Program-made: the position numbers and the translations under genes | Shown: piece after piece, positions 8,335 through 16,725 of the stretch | Position numbering within the stretch: position 1 is the first letter of the stretch | Layout of the letters: each line of letters begins with the position of its first letter | Assembly: GCA_000824785.1 (NCBI GenBank) | Contig: CCNB01000004.1 | Location: 547,620-604,476, forward strand | Length of the DNA: 56,857 bases | Direction: 5' to 3' | Origin: Mesorhizobium plurifarium | GTDB taxonomy: Bacteria; Pseudomonadota; Alphaproteobacteria; Rhizobiales; Rhizobiaceae | Notes under the pieces: generated by a model | Seen by the model: the letters and a program-made list of their open reading frames with translations, nothing else | Told to the model about the DNA's origin: nothing | The model's database searches: none

Positions 8335-8844
8335 TTAGTCCTCAATCCCCAGTTCAAAGGGAATGCCTTCGAAAGCATCAGCGCCACGCCCGATCGCCTC
8401 GATCGCCGTAATCATGCGGCCGTCGCGCTGAAGCAGCATGTCGGCGACGGCGATCAGCCGCGGATTGGGTGTCGCCGTCGGCGAGAGAAAGCGCAGCGTC
8501 TTGGCGAGTTCCATCTCGTCGCGCTTTGGCGAAAGTGCCGTCGCGATGATGTAGGCCGACGCGGTCGAGCGGCTGACGCCGGCATAGCAATGCACCACCA
8601 TCGGCTTTGCCCGGTCCCAGCGATAGGCGAAATCGAGCAAGGCCCGCACATGCTCCTCGCCGGGCATCGTCATGCCTTCCTGCGCGACGGCGATGTCGTG
8701 CATGACGAGATGCAGGTGGTTTTCCGCCGGGATCGAAGCCGGGCGGACCACCTCGGTGCCAGCTGCAAGCAGCGACAGCAAGCGCTGCGCACCGGTCCTT
8801 GCCACCGTTTCGTCGACCTTCGACAGCGAACAGACGTGGATCAT
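8335..8844 (-). CDS. Tyrosine/dual-specificity protein phosphatase-like protein
   Basis: The 169-residue protein has the cysteine phosphatase loop HCYAGVSRSTA (C-X5-R) at about residue 86, with an upstream candidate general acid in the DIAVAQEGM segment. Its ATG overlaps the stop codon of cobC by 4 bases, so it is co-translated with a cobalamin gene. A phosphatase linked to cobC and cobD is often seen in rhizobia, but I know no established role in cobalamin synthesis. It could dephosphorylate a small-molecule intermediate or be a protein phosphatase. Confidence 0.8.
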   Translation of the reverse strand: MIHVCSLSKVDETVARTGAQRLLSLLAAGTEVVRPASIPAENHLHLVMHDIAVAQEGMTMPGEEHVRALLDFAYRWDRAKPMVVHCYAGVSRSTASAYIIATALSPKRDEMELAKTLRFLSPTATPNPRLIAVADMLLQRDGRMITAIEAIGRGADAFEGIPFELGIED

Positions 8845-9896
8845 CTTTCGATCTCCTTCGGCCCATCCTCGCGCCGTGAGGCCCAGGCGGCAAGCGCGGT
8901 TTCAAGACGCCGCCACTCGGCGTCATTGCCCGGCAGGCCGAAGCGCAAGACTTGCGGCCGCTCGGCGAAATGACGGACCAGCACGCCACACTCGCCGAGT
9001 GCAGAAAATAGGCTCGAAGCCTCAGGAAATGACAGATAGCGGAACAGGCTGGTGCCGCCGGAGACCGGGACATCGAATCGGTCAAGCAGCGCGTCGAGCC
9101 GTCCGGCATCCTGTGCCAGGCGTTTGCGCATATCGGCCTGCCAATTGGCATCCGACAGCGCACGAATGCCATATTCGAGCGCGGGACCGGCTACCGCCCA
9201 AGGCCCGAGCTGCGCATCCAGCCGCTCAGCCGTCAGCGGATCTGTCAACGCGAAGCCGAGCCTGACGCCGGCAAGCCCGAAGAACTTGCCGAACGAGCGC
9301 AGCACGACAATGCCGCCTTCCGCGACATCCCTCGCCAGGCTTTGCTCGATCGGGCCGACATCCATGAAGGCTTCGTCGACGACCAGCAGCCCGCCCTTGG
9401 CGCGAAGCCGCGCGGCAAGGTCGAGCAGGCGGGCCTTTTCGATCACCCGCCCGTCAGGATTGTTGGGATTGACCAGCACCGCAAGGTCCGCCTCGACCAG
9501 CGCGTCGAAATCACCGACTTCTGCGACCGCATGGCCGGCTATGGCCGCAGCGCGGGCGTGCTCGGCATAGGTCGGGCCAAGCACCAGCGCCTTGCCGGGC
9601 CGTACCAGCGAAGCAACGCGCGGCAAAAGAATCTGTGTGCCGGGTGCCGCCGCCACATGCGCCGCCGACGGCGCGCCATAGGCTCTAGCCGCAATTTCGG
9701 CCAATTCGCGCAGTTGTCCTGCCTCCGGCAATCGGGTCAGGGCGGTAGCGGGCAGTTCGAAAAGCGGATAGGAGTGCGGGTTGATACCTGTCGAGAGGTC
9801 CAGGAAAGGTTGTGGCGCATGAGGAAAAAGCGCGCTTGCCCGGCCAAGGCTGCCGCCATGATCAACCGCCGCAATCGCGCCGCTTAGAAGCTTCAT
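8841..9896 (-). CDS. cobC: CobC, threonine-phosphate decarboxylase-like
   Basis: The 351-residue protein is a fold-type I PLP enzyme of the CobC/CobD(Salmonella) group, which makes (R)-1-amino-2-propanol phosphate for the nucleotide loop of cobalamin. HGGSLGRA and LDLSTGINPHSYP at the N terminus are typical. The PLP lysine is in SFGKFFGLAGVRLGF at about residue 213, and NPNNPDGR is the PLP-phosphate region. The start codon shares two bases with the start codon of cobD on the other strand. Cytosolic. Confidence 0.93.
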   Translation of the reverse strand: MKLLSGAIAAVDHGGSLGRASALFPHAPQPFLDLSTGINPHSYPLFELPATALTRLPEAGQLRELAEIAARAYGAPSAAHVAAAPGTQILLPRVASLVRPGKALVLGPTYAEHARAAAIAGHAVAEVGDFDALVEADLAVLVNPNNPDGRVIEKARLLDLAARLRAKGGLLVVDEAFMDVGPIEQSLARDVAEGGIVVLRSFGKFFGLAGVRLGFALTDPLTAERLDAQLGPWAVAGPALEYGIRALSDANWQADMRKRLAQDAGRLDALLDRFDVPVSGGTSLFRYLSFPEASSLFSALGECGVLVRHFAERPQVLRFGLPGNDAEWRRLETALAAWASRREDGPKEIER

Positions 9897-10902
9897 GTCT
9901 GTTCTGATCGCTTTCCTGTCACTCGCCGTCGAACGCGCCCTCGGCTACCCGGACTGGCTGTTCAACGCCATCGGCCATCCGGTAACCTGGATCGGCAGGC
10001 TGATATCCTTTCTCGATCGCCGGCTCAACCGCGCGACGGATTCCGACGAATTGCGTCGCCGACGCGGCGTCCAGGCCTTGCTTGTCATTCTGCTGGTCCC
10101 CGGCCTGATCGGCCTGGCGCTGCATGTCCTGCTCTGGCTGATGTTCCCGACGGGTCTGGTCATTGCCGCCATCCTCGGCTCCACGCTGCTGTCGCAGAAA
10201 AGCCTCGCCGAGCATGTCGAGGACGTCGCCGACGCGCTGGAGACCGGCGGCCTGACGCTTGGCCGCATCGCCGTTTCGCGCATCGTCGGCCGCGATCCCG
10301 AAAAGCTCGACAAGGCCGGCGTCGCGCGCGCGGCGATCGAAAGCCTGGCCGAGAATTTTTCGGACGGCATCGTCGCGCCCGCCTTTTGGACCGGCATCGG
10401 CGGGCTTGGCGGCGGTGCTGCCTACAAGGCCGCCAACACCGCCGATTCGATGATCGGCCACCGCACGCCGAAACACGAAGCCTTTGGCCGGGCGGCTGCC
10501 CGCTTCGATGATCTGATCAACCTGCCCGCATCGCGGCTGACTGGCCTGCTCATCGTGCTGGCTGCCTTTCTGGTCCCCGGCGCCGATCCGCGCGCTGCCT
10601 GGCAAGTCATGCGGCGCGACGCCAGGAAACATCGCTCGCCCAATGCCGGCTGGCCGGAGGCGGCGATGGCCGGCGCGCTCGGCTTATCGCTGGCCGGACC
10701 GCGCAGCTATGGCGGCGAAGTCGTAGAAGACGCCTTCATGGGCGAAGGCGGCCGCCGCGAGGCCGAAAGCACCGACATCCGCCAGGCGCTCAAACTCTAC
10801 CGTATCGCCGACTGGCTGCTGCTGGGCTTGTTCGCGATCCTGTCGGCAATCGTGATCTATCTGACCATTCTGATCAGCGGCCAAGGCGCCAGCACACTTT
10901 AG
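9895..10902 (+). CDS. cobD: CobD/CbiB, adenosylcobinamide-phosphate synthase
   Basis: The 335-residue inner-membrane protein attaches the aminopropanol linker to adenosylcobyric acid. It has several hydrophobic segments and family motifs: GHPVTWIGRLI near residue 26, SLAENFSDGIVAPAFW near 150 and YKAANTADSMIGHR near 175. Length fits the family (about 310-330). It is divergent from cobC, whose product supplies its substrate, and the two start codons overlap (CATG). The stop codon TAG is immediately followed by a palindromic repeat. Confidence 0.93.
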   Translation: MSVLIAFLSLAVERALGYPDWLFNAIGHPVTWIGRLISFLDRRLNRATDSDELRRRRGVQALLVILLVPGLIGLALHVLLWLMFPTGLVIAAILGSTLLSQKSLAEHVEDVADALETGGLTLGRIAVSRIVGRDPEKLDKAGVARAAIESLAENFSDGIVAPAFWTGIGGLGGGAAYKAANTADSMIGHRTPKHEAFGRAAARFDDLINLPASRLTGLLIVLAAFLVPGADPRAAWQVMRRDARKHRSPNAGWPEAAMAGALGLSLAGPRSYGGEVVEDAFMGEGGRREAESTDIRQALKLYRIADWLLLGLFAILSAIVIYLTILISGQGASTL

Positions 10903-10950
10903 AGCATGATCCCGAAAAGTGGGAACCGGTTTTCGGAAAAGATCATGCTC
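10901..10950. repeat. Palindromic repeat, AGCATGAT/CGAAAA family
   Basis: Outer arms AGAGCATGATC and GATCATGCTC pair, with inner CCGAAAA and TTTTCGG arms. The first two bases belong to the cobD stop codon. It probably serves as the 3' end structure of cobD. Confidence 0.8.
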
Positions 10951-10962
10951 CAACAAAGAGTT

Positions 10963-11001
10963 AGAGCAGGGTGACGATTCAACGAAACGTCATCCTGCTC
11001 T
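10963..11001. repeat. Hairpin between convergent cobD and cobO
   Basis: AGAGCAGGGTGACG pairs with CGTCATCCTGCTCT around an 11-base loop, a 14-bp stem with one mismatch. Its right arm overlaps the stop codon of cobO on the minus strand. With the neighbouring palindrome it fills nearly the whole 97-bp gap, so it may end transcripts from both directions. Confidence 0.75.
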
Positions 11002-11614
11002 AGAATTCGATGCCTTGCTGCGCCTTCACCCCGGCGGAGAAATGGTGCTTCGTCAGCCCCATTTCGGTGACGAGGTCGGCCGCCTCGACGAGCAGCGGCT
11101 TGGCGTTGCGGCCGGTGACGATCACATGCAGATCGTCGCGGCGCGCCTTCAGCGCCGCGACCACTTTTTCCAGATCGAGATAGTCATAGCGCAGCGCGAT
11201 GTTGAGCTCGTCGAGCACCACCAGGCTGATCGACGGATCGGCCATCAATTCCCGCGCCTTGGCCCAGGCGGCCTCGGCGGCGGCGATGTCGCGCTTGAGG
11301 TCCTGCGTCTCCCAGGTGAACCCCTCGCCCATCGCGTGCCAGACGACGCGGTCGCCGAAAGCAGCGAAGGCATCCTTCTCGCCGGTATGCCATTTGCCCT
11401 TGATGAACTGGACGACGCCGACGCGCTTGCCATAGCCGAGCATTCTCAGCGCCAGGCCGAAGGCCGCCGTGGTCTTGCCCTTGCCCGGCCCGGTGTTGAC
11501 GATCAGCAGTCCCTTCTCGATCGTCTTGCCGGCGACCTCCGCATCCTGAACCGCCTTGCGCTTGGCCATCTTGGCGCGATGGCGCTCGGCGTCCTTTTCC
11601 TCGATTTCAGCCAT
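11000..11614 (-). CDS. cobO: CobO, cob(I)yrinic acid a,c-diamide adenosyltransferase
   Basis: The 204-residue enzyme transfers the adenosyl group of ATP to the corrinoid cobalt. The P-loop is NTGPGKGKTTAAFGLALR at about residues 60-77. VVQFIKGKW and VVLDELNIALRYDY are hallmark segments of the CobO/BtuR family. Its 5' end is one base from the end of cobU, and the two are likely co-transcribed from upstream. Cytosolic. Confidence 0.94.
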   Translation of the reverse strand: MAEIEEKDAERHRAKMAKRKAVQDAEVAGKTIEKGLLIVNTGPGKGKTTAAFGLALRMLGYGKRVGVVQFIKGKWHTGEKDAFAAFGDRVVWHAMGEGFTWETQDLKRDIAAAEAAWAKARELMADPSISLVVLDELNIALRYDYLDLEKVVAALKARRDDLHVIVTGRNAKPLLVEAADLVTEMGLTKHHFSAGVKAQQGIEF

Positions 11615-11615
11615 G

Positions 11616-12173
11616 TCATTTCACCTTGAGCGGCAGCCCCGCCACCATCATGAGAACGCTGTCGGCAGCGGCCGCGACCTGCTGGTTGAGCCGGCCCGCG
11701 GCGTCGCGGAAGCGGCGCGCCAGCGCGTTGTCGGGCACGATGCCCAATCCGACCTCGTTGGAGACCACGAACCACGGCCCGCGTGGCCGCGACAGCGCAT
11801 CCTTGAGCCGCCGGCATTCGGCCTCGATATCATGTTCGGCCAGCATGTGATTGGTGAGCCACAAAGTCAGGCAGTCGATCAGCGCAGGTTCGTGATTCGG
11901 CAAGGCCTCGATTGCGCCGACCAGATCGAGCGGCGCATCGATGGTGACCCAGCCTTCGCCACGCCGCGACCGGTGCAGCGCGATGCGCTCGTGCATCTCG
12001 TCGTCATAAGCCCGCGCCGTGGCGACGTAGGTCCAGGGCGACGGGTTAGCAGTCGTCAGCTTCTCGGCATAAGAGCTTTTTCCCGAGCGGGCGCCGCCCA
12101 GGATGAAGGTCAGTTTCCGATCGGAAGCTCTATTGCCGCTCGCGGCTGTCGCGCCGATCATTCCTGCCTTCAC
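11616..12173 (-). CDS. cobU: CobU/CobP, bifunctional adenosylcobinamide kinase/guanylyltransferase
   Basis: The 185-residue protein phosphorylates adenosylcobinamide and then adds GMP to form adenosylcobinamide-GDP. The Walker A motif is FILGGARSGKSSYAEKL at about residues 23-39, and VSNEVGLGIVPDNALARRFR is diagnostic of the family. Length matches CobP (about 170-180). ATG 12161 (MIGATA) is an alternative start. It is followed by cobO. Confidence 0.93.
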   Translation of the reverse strand: MKAGMIGATAASGNRASDRKLTFILGGARSGKSSYAEKLTTANPSPWTYVATARAYDDEMHERIALHRSRRGEGWVTIDAPLDLVGAIEALPNHEPALIDCLTLWLTNHMLAEHDIEAECRRLKDALSRPRGPWFVVSNEVGLGIVPDNALARRFRDAAGRLNQQVAAAADSVLMMVAGLPLKVK

Positions 12174-12283
12174 CTTGGATGAACATTGTCGTTACCATCA
12201 GGCCGACGGCGCGACTTTAGGCAGAAGCCCTCCTGCCGGCAAACCAAATTCCGCCACCGCCCGGCGCGATTGCGGCACGACCG

Positions 12284-12970
12284 CTACCAGCTGGCGATCC
12301 GGGCGGCGACCAGCTGCTGCAACCGCCACAGATGCGCGTCATGGATGCCGCGCTGCTCGAGATTCTTCACCGTGTTGTAGAGATAGTCGGCGCCCGAGCC
12401 CCAATGGCCGCAGGAGGTCGCCAGCCTTTCGACAACCGCCTCCTCGCTCAACGGACCGGCATAGGTGGTCCCGTTACGGTTGATGACGAAGGCCAGCGCC
12501 CGCAGCGGCCCGCCATCGCTCGTCATATTGAGCAGACGCGGATGGTAGCTGGTCGGCTTCAGCGTCACCTCTCTCCGCAAGAGCTTGTCGAGTTGCTCGC
12601 GCCGGTCGCCGTCGCCGAGCCGAAAGGCGACGCCCTTGCACTGTCCGCCGCGGTCCAGCGCCATCATCAGGCCCGGGCTTTCCTTGGTGCCGCGCCAACG
12701 CGTCATCTTCATGCAAAAGGATCTGTGCCAGCCGCGCAGCAGAGCCACCCGTTCCTCGACATGCTCGATCTCGGGCTTCCAGATCAGGGAACCGTAGCCA
12801 AACAGCCAGAGCGGTTCGTTGGCGGGAAGCTGGGCCTCCAGCGTGCGTGTCATCGCGTCATAGTCGGCGTCATCCAGATGCTCGGCATCGGGATCGGGCC
12901 CGCTATCCTCGACAACCCGAAAGCAGCGGGCGACCAGTTCCTCGGTAAGCGACATGGTTCTCGGCAGCAT
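12284..12970 (-). CDS. ChaC-like gamma-glutamylcyclotransferase
   Basis: The 228-residue protein matches the ChaC family, which cleaves glutathione to 5-oxoproline and Cys-Gly. The substrate-binding motif LFGYGSLIWKP is at about residue 57, GLMMALDRGGQCKGVAFRL follows, and the Glu of LLRREVT near residue 140 is the likely catalytic residue. ATG 12955 (MSLTEE) is an alternative start; 12970 has AAGG eight bases upstream. It stands alone between cobU and a divergent Rieske gene. Cytosolic. Confidence 0.88.
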   Translation of the reverse strand: MLPRTMSLTEELVARCFRVVEDSGPDPDAEHLDDADYDAMTRTLEAQLPANEPLWLFGYGSLIWKPEIEHVEERVALLRGWHRSFCMKMTRWRGTKESPGLMMALDRGGQCKGVAFRLGDGDRREQLDKLLRREVTLKPTSYHPRLLNMTSDGGPLRALAFVINRNGTTYAGPLSEEAVVERLATSCGHWGSGADYLYNTVKNLEQRGIHDAHLWRLQQLVAARIASW

Positions 12971-13075
12971 GAGCGCGACCTTAAGGTCCTCGTTCCGCCG
13001 CTACAATCGGGGAAAGCCGGCAATTGACAACAGCTCTGCCGGGGTGTCGGCTGGTCGTCAGCCAAGGAGAAGCCG

Positions 13076-14266
13076 ATGCAGCCCAATCCGAGCGAACGCG
13101 ATCCTTACAACGGCCTGACCAGCCTGCAGCCGACCTTGCCCTCGGCCGCCTATTGGGACGCCGACGCCTACCGGCGCGATCTGGACGCCATCTGGTACCG
13201 AAGCTGGCTGATGGTCTGCCGCGAGGCCGACCTGGCAGAACCCCTCGCCTTCCGCACGGTGCGCATCGGCAGCCAGGAAATCGTCGTGCTGCGCGACGAG
13301 ACCGGCGCCCTGCGCGCCTTCCACAACACCTGCCGTCATCGCGGCTCGCAGCTTTGCCAGGAGAGCGCCGGACGGCTGAAGGCCAGGCTGCTCACCTGTC
13401 CCTACCATGCATGGTCCTATTCGCTGCGCGGCGATCTCGTACGCGTGCCGTCGAAATCGCTGCCCGAGGGTTTCGACAAGGCCGACTACCCGCTTTACCG
13501 CGTAGCGCTCTCGGTCTGGCGCGGCCTCGTCTTCATCAACCTTGCCGAGGATCCCGCCGGCTCGGCGGAAAGCTCCTTCGATCGGGCCTCCGGCGATCTT
13601 TCCAACTGGCCGCTGGAAACGCTCGTCACCGGCCACCGGCTCACCAAGGTGATGAACTGCAACTGGAAGATTTTCTGGGAGAACTTCAACGAATGCCTGC
13701 ACTGCCCGGGCGTGCACAAGGATCTGTCGCGGCTGGTGCCGATCTATGGGCGCGGCCTGATGGCGAGGCATGACGATCCCGAATGGGCGCGCCACGCCGA
13801 CAATGACGGTCCGGAGTTTTCCGGCCGCCTGCGCGCCGGCGCCGAGACATGGTCGCGGGATGGCCATGTCCATGGTCCTGTCTTTTCCGGCCTGACTTCG
13901 GCCGAACGCGCCGCCGGCCAGACTTATGCCACCTCGCTGCCCTCGATGTTCATCGTCGGGCACGTCGACTACATGCGCACCGTGCGGCTGGCCCCGCTCG
14001 GCCCCGAGCAGACCGAGCTCACCGCCGAATGGCTGTTCGCCCCGGATGCGTTGGGAAAGACCGATATCGACAACATCGTCGCTTTCGGCACCCAGGTGCT
14101 GGAGGAAGACGCCGCGATCTGCGAGGTCAACCAGAAGGGGCTCCGCTCGATGCGCCATCAGACCGGCGTGCTCATGCCGGAGGAATACGATTTGCACCGC
14201 TTCCATGATTGGCTGCGCGGCTGCCACGCAGCCTTCAAAACGCCTTCGGCAGATAGCGCCAGGTGA
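13076..14266 (+). CDS. Rieske non-haem iron oxygenase, alpha subunit
   Basis: The 396-residue protein has an N-terminal Rieske [2Fe-2S] domain: CRHRGSQLC begins near residue 84 and CPYHAW near 105 (C-X-H-X17-C-X2-H). The mononuclear iron site is in WENFNECLHCPGVH near residue 203. This arrangement resembles GbcA and other trimethylamine-compound demethylases more than benzene dioxygenases, but the substrate is unknown. AAGGAG precedes the ATG. No reductase or ferredoxin gene is adjacent. Its 3' end overlaps the convergent MFS gene by 32 bases. Confidence 0.9.
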   Translation: MQPNPSERDPYNGLTSLQPTLPSAAYWDADAYRRDLDAIWYRSWLMVCREADLAEPLAFRTVRIGSQEIVVLRDETGALRAFHNTCRHRGSQLCQESAGRLKARLLTCPYHAWSYSLRGDLVRVPSKSLPEGFDKADYPLYRVALSVWRGLVFINLAEDPAGSAESSFDRASGDLSNWPLETLVTGHRLTKVMNCNWKIFWENFNECLHCPGVHKDLSRLVPIYGRGLMARHDDPEWARHADNDGPEFSGRLRAGAETWSRDGHVHGPVFSGLTSAERAAGQTYATSLPSMFIVGHVDYMRTVRLAPLGPEQTELTAEWLFAPDALGKTDIDNIVAFGTQVLEEDAAICEVNQKGLRSMRHQTGVLMPEEYDLHRFHDWLRGCHAAFKTPSADSAR

Positions 14267-15437
14267 CGAAGCCGCAGAAGGCGGCCAGGATGCCGAGCGT
14301 GACGAACACCGATCCCAGCCCGAAGAAGGTAAGCACCACCGAATAGACGAGCGGCGGCGTCAGCTCTGAGAAATCGAGATAGGTGCGGTAGACCGCCGCC
14401 ATCTGCGCCTTCTCGTAAGAACGCACCGAGCGCATGAAGGCGGTCGAGCCGAGCGCGTCGAGCGCGATGGTGAACAAGGCGCCGCAGAGCAGCAGCGCGC
14501 CGGTGAGCAGTGGCGCGGCCTCGCCGACGCCGCCTGCGGCGAACAGCACGGTCGACATGGCGAAATAGGCGAAAGTCATGACGCGCCTTCCACCGAAGCG
14601 TTTGCCGGCCCTGCCCCAGAAGATCGCCACGAAGAGGAGCGCGTTGCCGGCCGAAACCAGCAAGCCGCCGGCGAGCTCGCCCTGGCCGGTGATCACCATG
14701 AACAGCGGGCCGTAAACGAAGAAGGTCGTCCAGAAGCAGGACCGACCGAAGGCGATCAGCCAGGCAAGCCTGAGCCTCGGTTGCTTCACGAAGCGGCCGA
14801 TATTGGCGAGCGGATTGGCCGGGCGCGTCTTGCCGCCAGGCCGGATCGACCGGTTGTCGCTCAGCCGATAGAACCAGAACAGGCAAAGCAGCGCGAACGC
14901 AAACACCACGACCGCGCCATGCGCGGCATAGATGCCGAAATGCGTGTAGAGGAAGATGCCGAGCGTCGGCCCACCCGTCCAGGCAAACATCGACCACGCC
15001 ATGCGCAGCGATTCCGCCTGCATGAAGTCGGTCTTGCGGATGTGGTCCATGATGTAGAGGTTGAGGGTGATCGACAGCGCGCTCGCCCCCATGACGCGGC
15101 ACAGCATGCCGGCAATCTGACCAGGCAGCGTGTGGGTGACGAAGAAGGCGGAGCCGATCGCCAGCAGCACGCAGCCCGCCGTGTAGACCCAGCGCCGCGC
15201 GAAGCGGCGGATCAGCATCGGCATGAAGAGCGTGACCGAAAGGCCCATCAGGGACACGATGGTGTAGAGGATCGAGACGATCCGCTCGTTGTGCAGGATC
15301 TCGTAGGCCTGGATCGGGATCACGCTGGAGATCGTGGCCCGGGCGAAGGATTCCACCGCATAGAGCGAAGCGAAGGTGCGCGCATCCGCCGGCCGCAGGG
15401 CCGGAAGCCAGATCGGATGGCGCACATGGGTGGACAT
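14235..15437 (-). CDS. MFS transporter
   Basis: The 400-residue protein has about 12 hydrophobic segments in two halves and should be an inner-membrane facilitator. I place the start at 15437 (MSTHVRHPIWLP); the upstream in-frame stretch includes a palindromic repeat and is not protein-like. Substrate and direction of transport are not evident. Because it converges on and overlaps the Rieske oxygenase gene, a functional pairing is possible but not shown. Confidence 0.85.
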   Translation of the reverse strand: MSTHVRHPIWLPALRPADARTFASLYAVESFARATISSVIPIQAYEILHNERIVSILYTIVSLMGLSVTLFMPMLIRRFARRWVYTAGCVLLAIGSAFFVTHTLPGQIAGMLCRVMGASALSITLNLYIMDHIRKTDFMQAESLRMAWSMFAWTGGPTLGIFLYTHFGIYAAHGAVVVFAFALLCLFWFYRLSDNRSIRPGGKTRPANPLANIGRFVKQPRLRLAWLIAFGRSCFWTTFFVYGPLFMVITGQGELAGGLLVSAGNALLFVAIFWGRAGKRFGGRRVMTFAYFAMSTVLFAAGGVGEAAPLLTGALLLCGALFTIALDALGSTAFMRSVRSYEKAQMAAVYRTYLDFSELTPPLVYSVVLTFFGLGSVFVTLGILAAFCGFVTWRYLPKAF

Positions 15438-15461
15438 CGGCCCTCCGGGACGTGAATCACA

Positions 15462-15510
15462 ATGCATGTCGCCCAGAAGTGTGCTGCGGTTCTGGGGCAA
15501 CGACATGCAT
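15462..15510. repeat. Palindromic repeat, diverged CGAAAA-family copy
   Basis: Outer arms ATGCATGTCG and CGACATGCAT are perfect reverse complements. Inner arms GCCCAGAA and TTCTGGGGC pair around the GTG-centred loop. It lies in the divergent region upstream of the MFS gene. Confidence 0.75.
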
Positions 15511-15723
15511 CCAAACTTTGTCAAATCTGGCCGGACCAAGTGCCGGCGAGTAGCAGGAAACCGACCCGGAGAGGCCGAAAAGCGAAGCCTGCCAAAGGCT
15601 TTCCGCCTCTGGCCTAAAGCGAAATTTCATGGCTGCCATGAAACGCATTGATGGCCGCCCGCTTATGTCGTCGGCTTGAACCGTGATAGTCGTTCGGCAG
15701 GACTGAATCGGATTGCGAGATCA

Positions 15724-16725
15724 ATGAGCGTTCAAACGACCGGCGAACCCGTTCAGGACACCCAAAAGCAGGGCCGCATCCAGGCCATCGATATCCTGCG
15801 CGGCATCGCGCTGATCGCGATGGCGAGCTACCACTTCACCTGGGATCTCGAAAATTTCGGCTACACGACGCCCGCGCTCACCGCCTTCGGCTGGTGGAAG
15901 TTCTACGCGCGCTGCATTGCCTCGACCTTCCTGTTCCTGGTCGGCGTCAGCCTCTTCCTCGCCCATGGCAAGCAAATCCGCTGGCCGGGCTTCTGGAAGC
16001 GCTTCGCCATGGTCGCTGTCGCGGCGGCCGCCATCTCGGTCGTCACCTACACCGTCACGCCGGACGGCTTCATCTTCTTCGGCATCCTGCACGAGATCGC
16101 ACTGGCGAGCCTGCTTGGCCTCGCCTTTCTCGGGCTGCCCTGGCTGCTGACGGCAATCATTGCCGCGGCGGTCATTGCAGCCCCCTACTATCTGCGCTCG
16201 GAATTCTTCGACCATCCGGCGCTGTGGTGGGTCGGCCTTTCCGCGACCAACCCGCGGTCCAACGACTATGTGCCGCTTTTCCCGTGGTTTGGCGCCGTGC
16301 TTGCAGGCATCGCCGCGGTCAAGCTCGCTTCCGCCACAGGCCTGCTCGCCCGCCTGGGGACATGGCTGCCCGGCCGCTGGTCGAACCCGCTGACCTTCAT
16401 CGGCCGGCACAGCCTCGCCTTCTACCTCATCCACCAGCCGCTTCTGTTCGGCTCGGTGTGGCTTTTCTCGCAGGTCATGCCCGCCGCCCCGCAGGACAAG
16501 GAAGCCGGCTTCCTGCCGGCTTGCCAGGCGCAGTGCGAACAGCAGCGGGACAGCAAGTTCTGTACGAGCTATTGTGGCTGCATGTTGGATACGCTGAAGG
16601 GCGAAGGGTCTCTCGACAAGCTCTACGCCAACGACCAGTCCAGCGTCTGGAAATCGCATCTGGCCGACCTCGCGGAAACCTGCACCGCCGCGACCGAGGA
16701 CCAGGTGGAGGGAGGGCAGCAATGA
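15724..16725 (+). CDS. DUF1624/HGSNAT-like membrane acyltransferase with Cys-rich tail
   Basis: The 333-residue protein resembles heparan-alpha-glucosaminide N-acetyltransferase-like (DUF1624) proteins. The segment AIDILRGIALIAMASYHF contains the His expected to carry the acyl group, and GRHSLAFYLIHQPLLFG is the C-terminal family motif. There are about seven or eight membrane segments. After these comes a roughly 65-residue tail with seven Cys (CQAQC, FCTSYCGC, ETC), unusual for the family. I choose ATG 15724 over TTG 15676. Its stop overlaps the next start (ATGA). The acyl acceptor is unknown. Confidence 0.82.
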   Translation: MSVQTTGEPVQDTQKQGRIQAIDILRGIALIAMASYHFTWDLENFGYTTPALTAFGWWKFYARCIASTFLFLVGVSLFLAHGKQIRWPGFWKRFAMVAVAAAAISVVTYTVTPDGFIFFGILHEIALASLLGLAFLGLPWLLTAIIAAAVIAAPYYLRSEFFDHPALWWVGLSATNPRSNDYVPLFPWFGAVLAGIAAVKLASATGLLARLGTWLPGRWSNPLTFIGRHSLAFYLIHQPLLFGSVWLFSQVMPAAPQDKEAGFLPACQAQCEQQRDSKFCTSYCGCMLDTLKGEGSLDKLYANDQSSVWKSHLADLAETCTAATEDQVEGGQQ

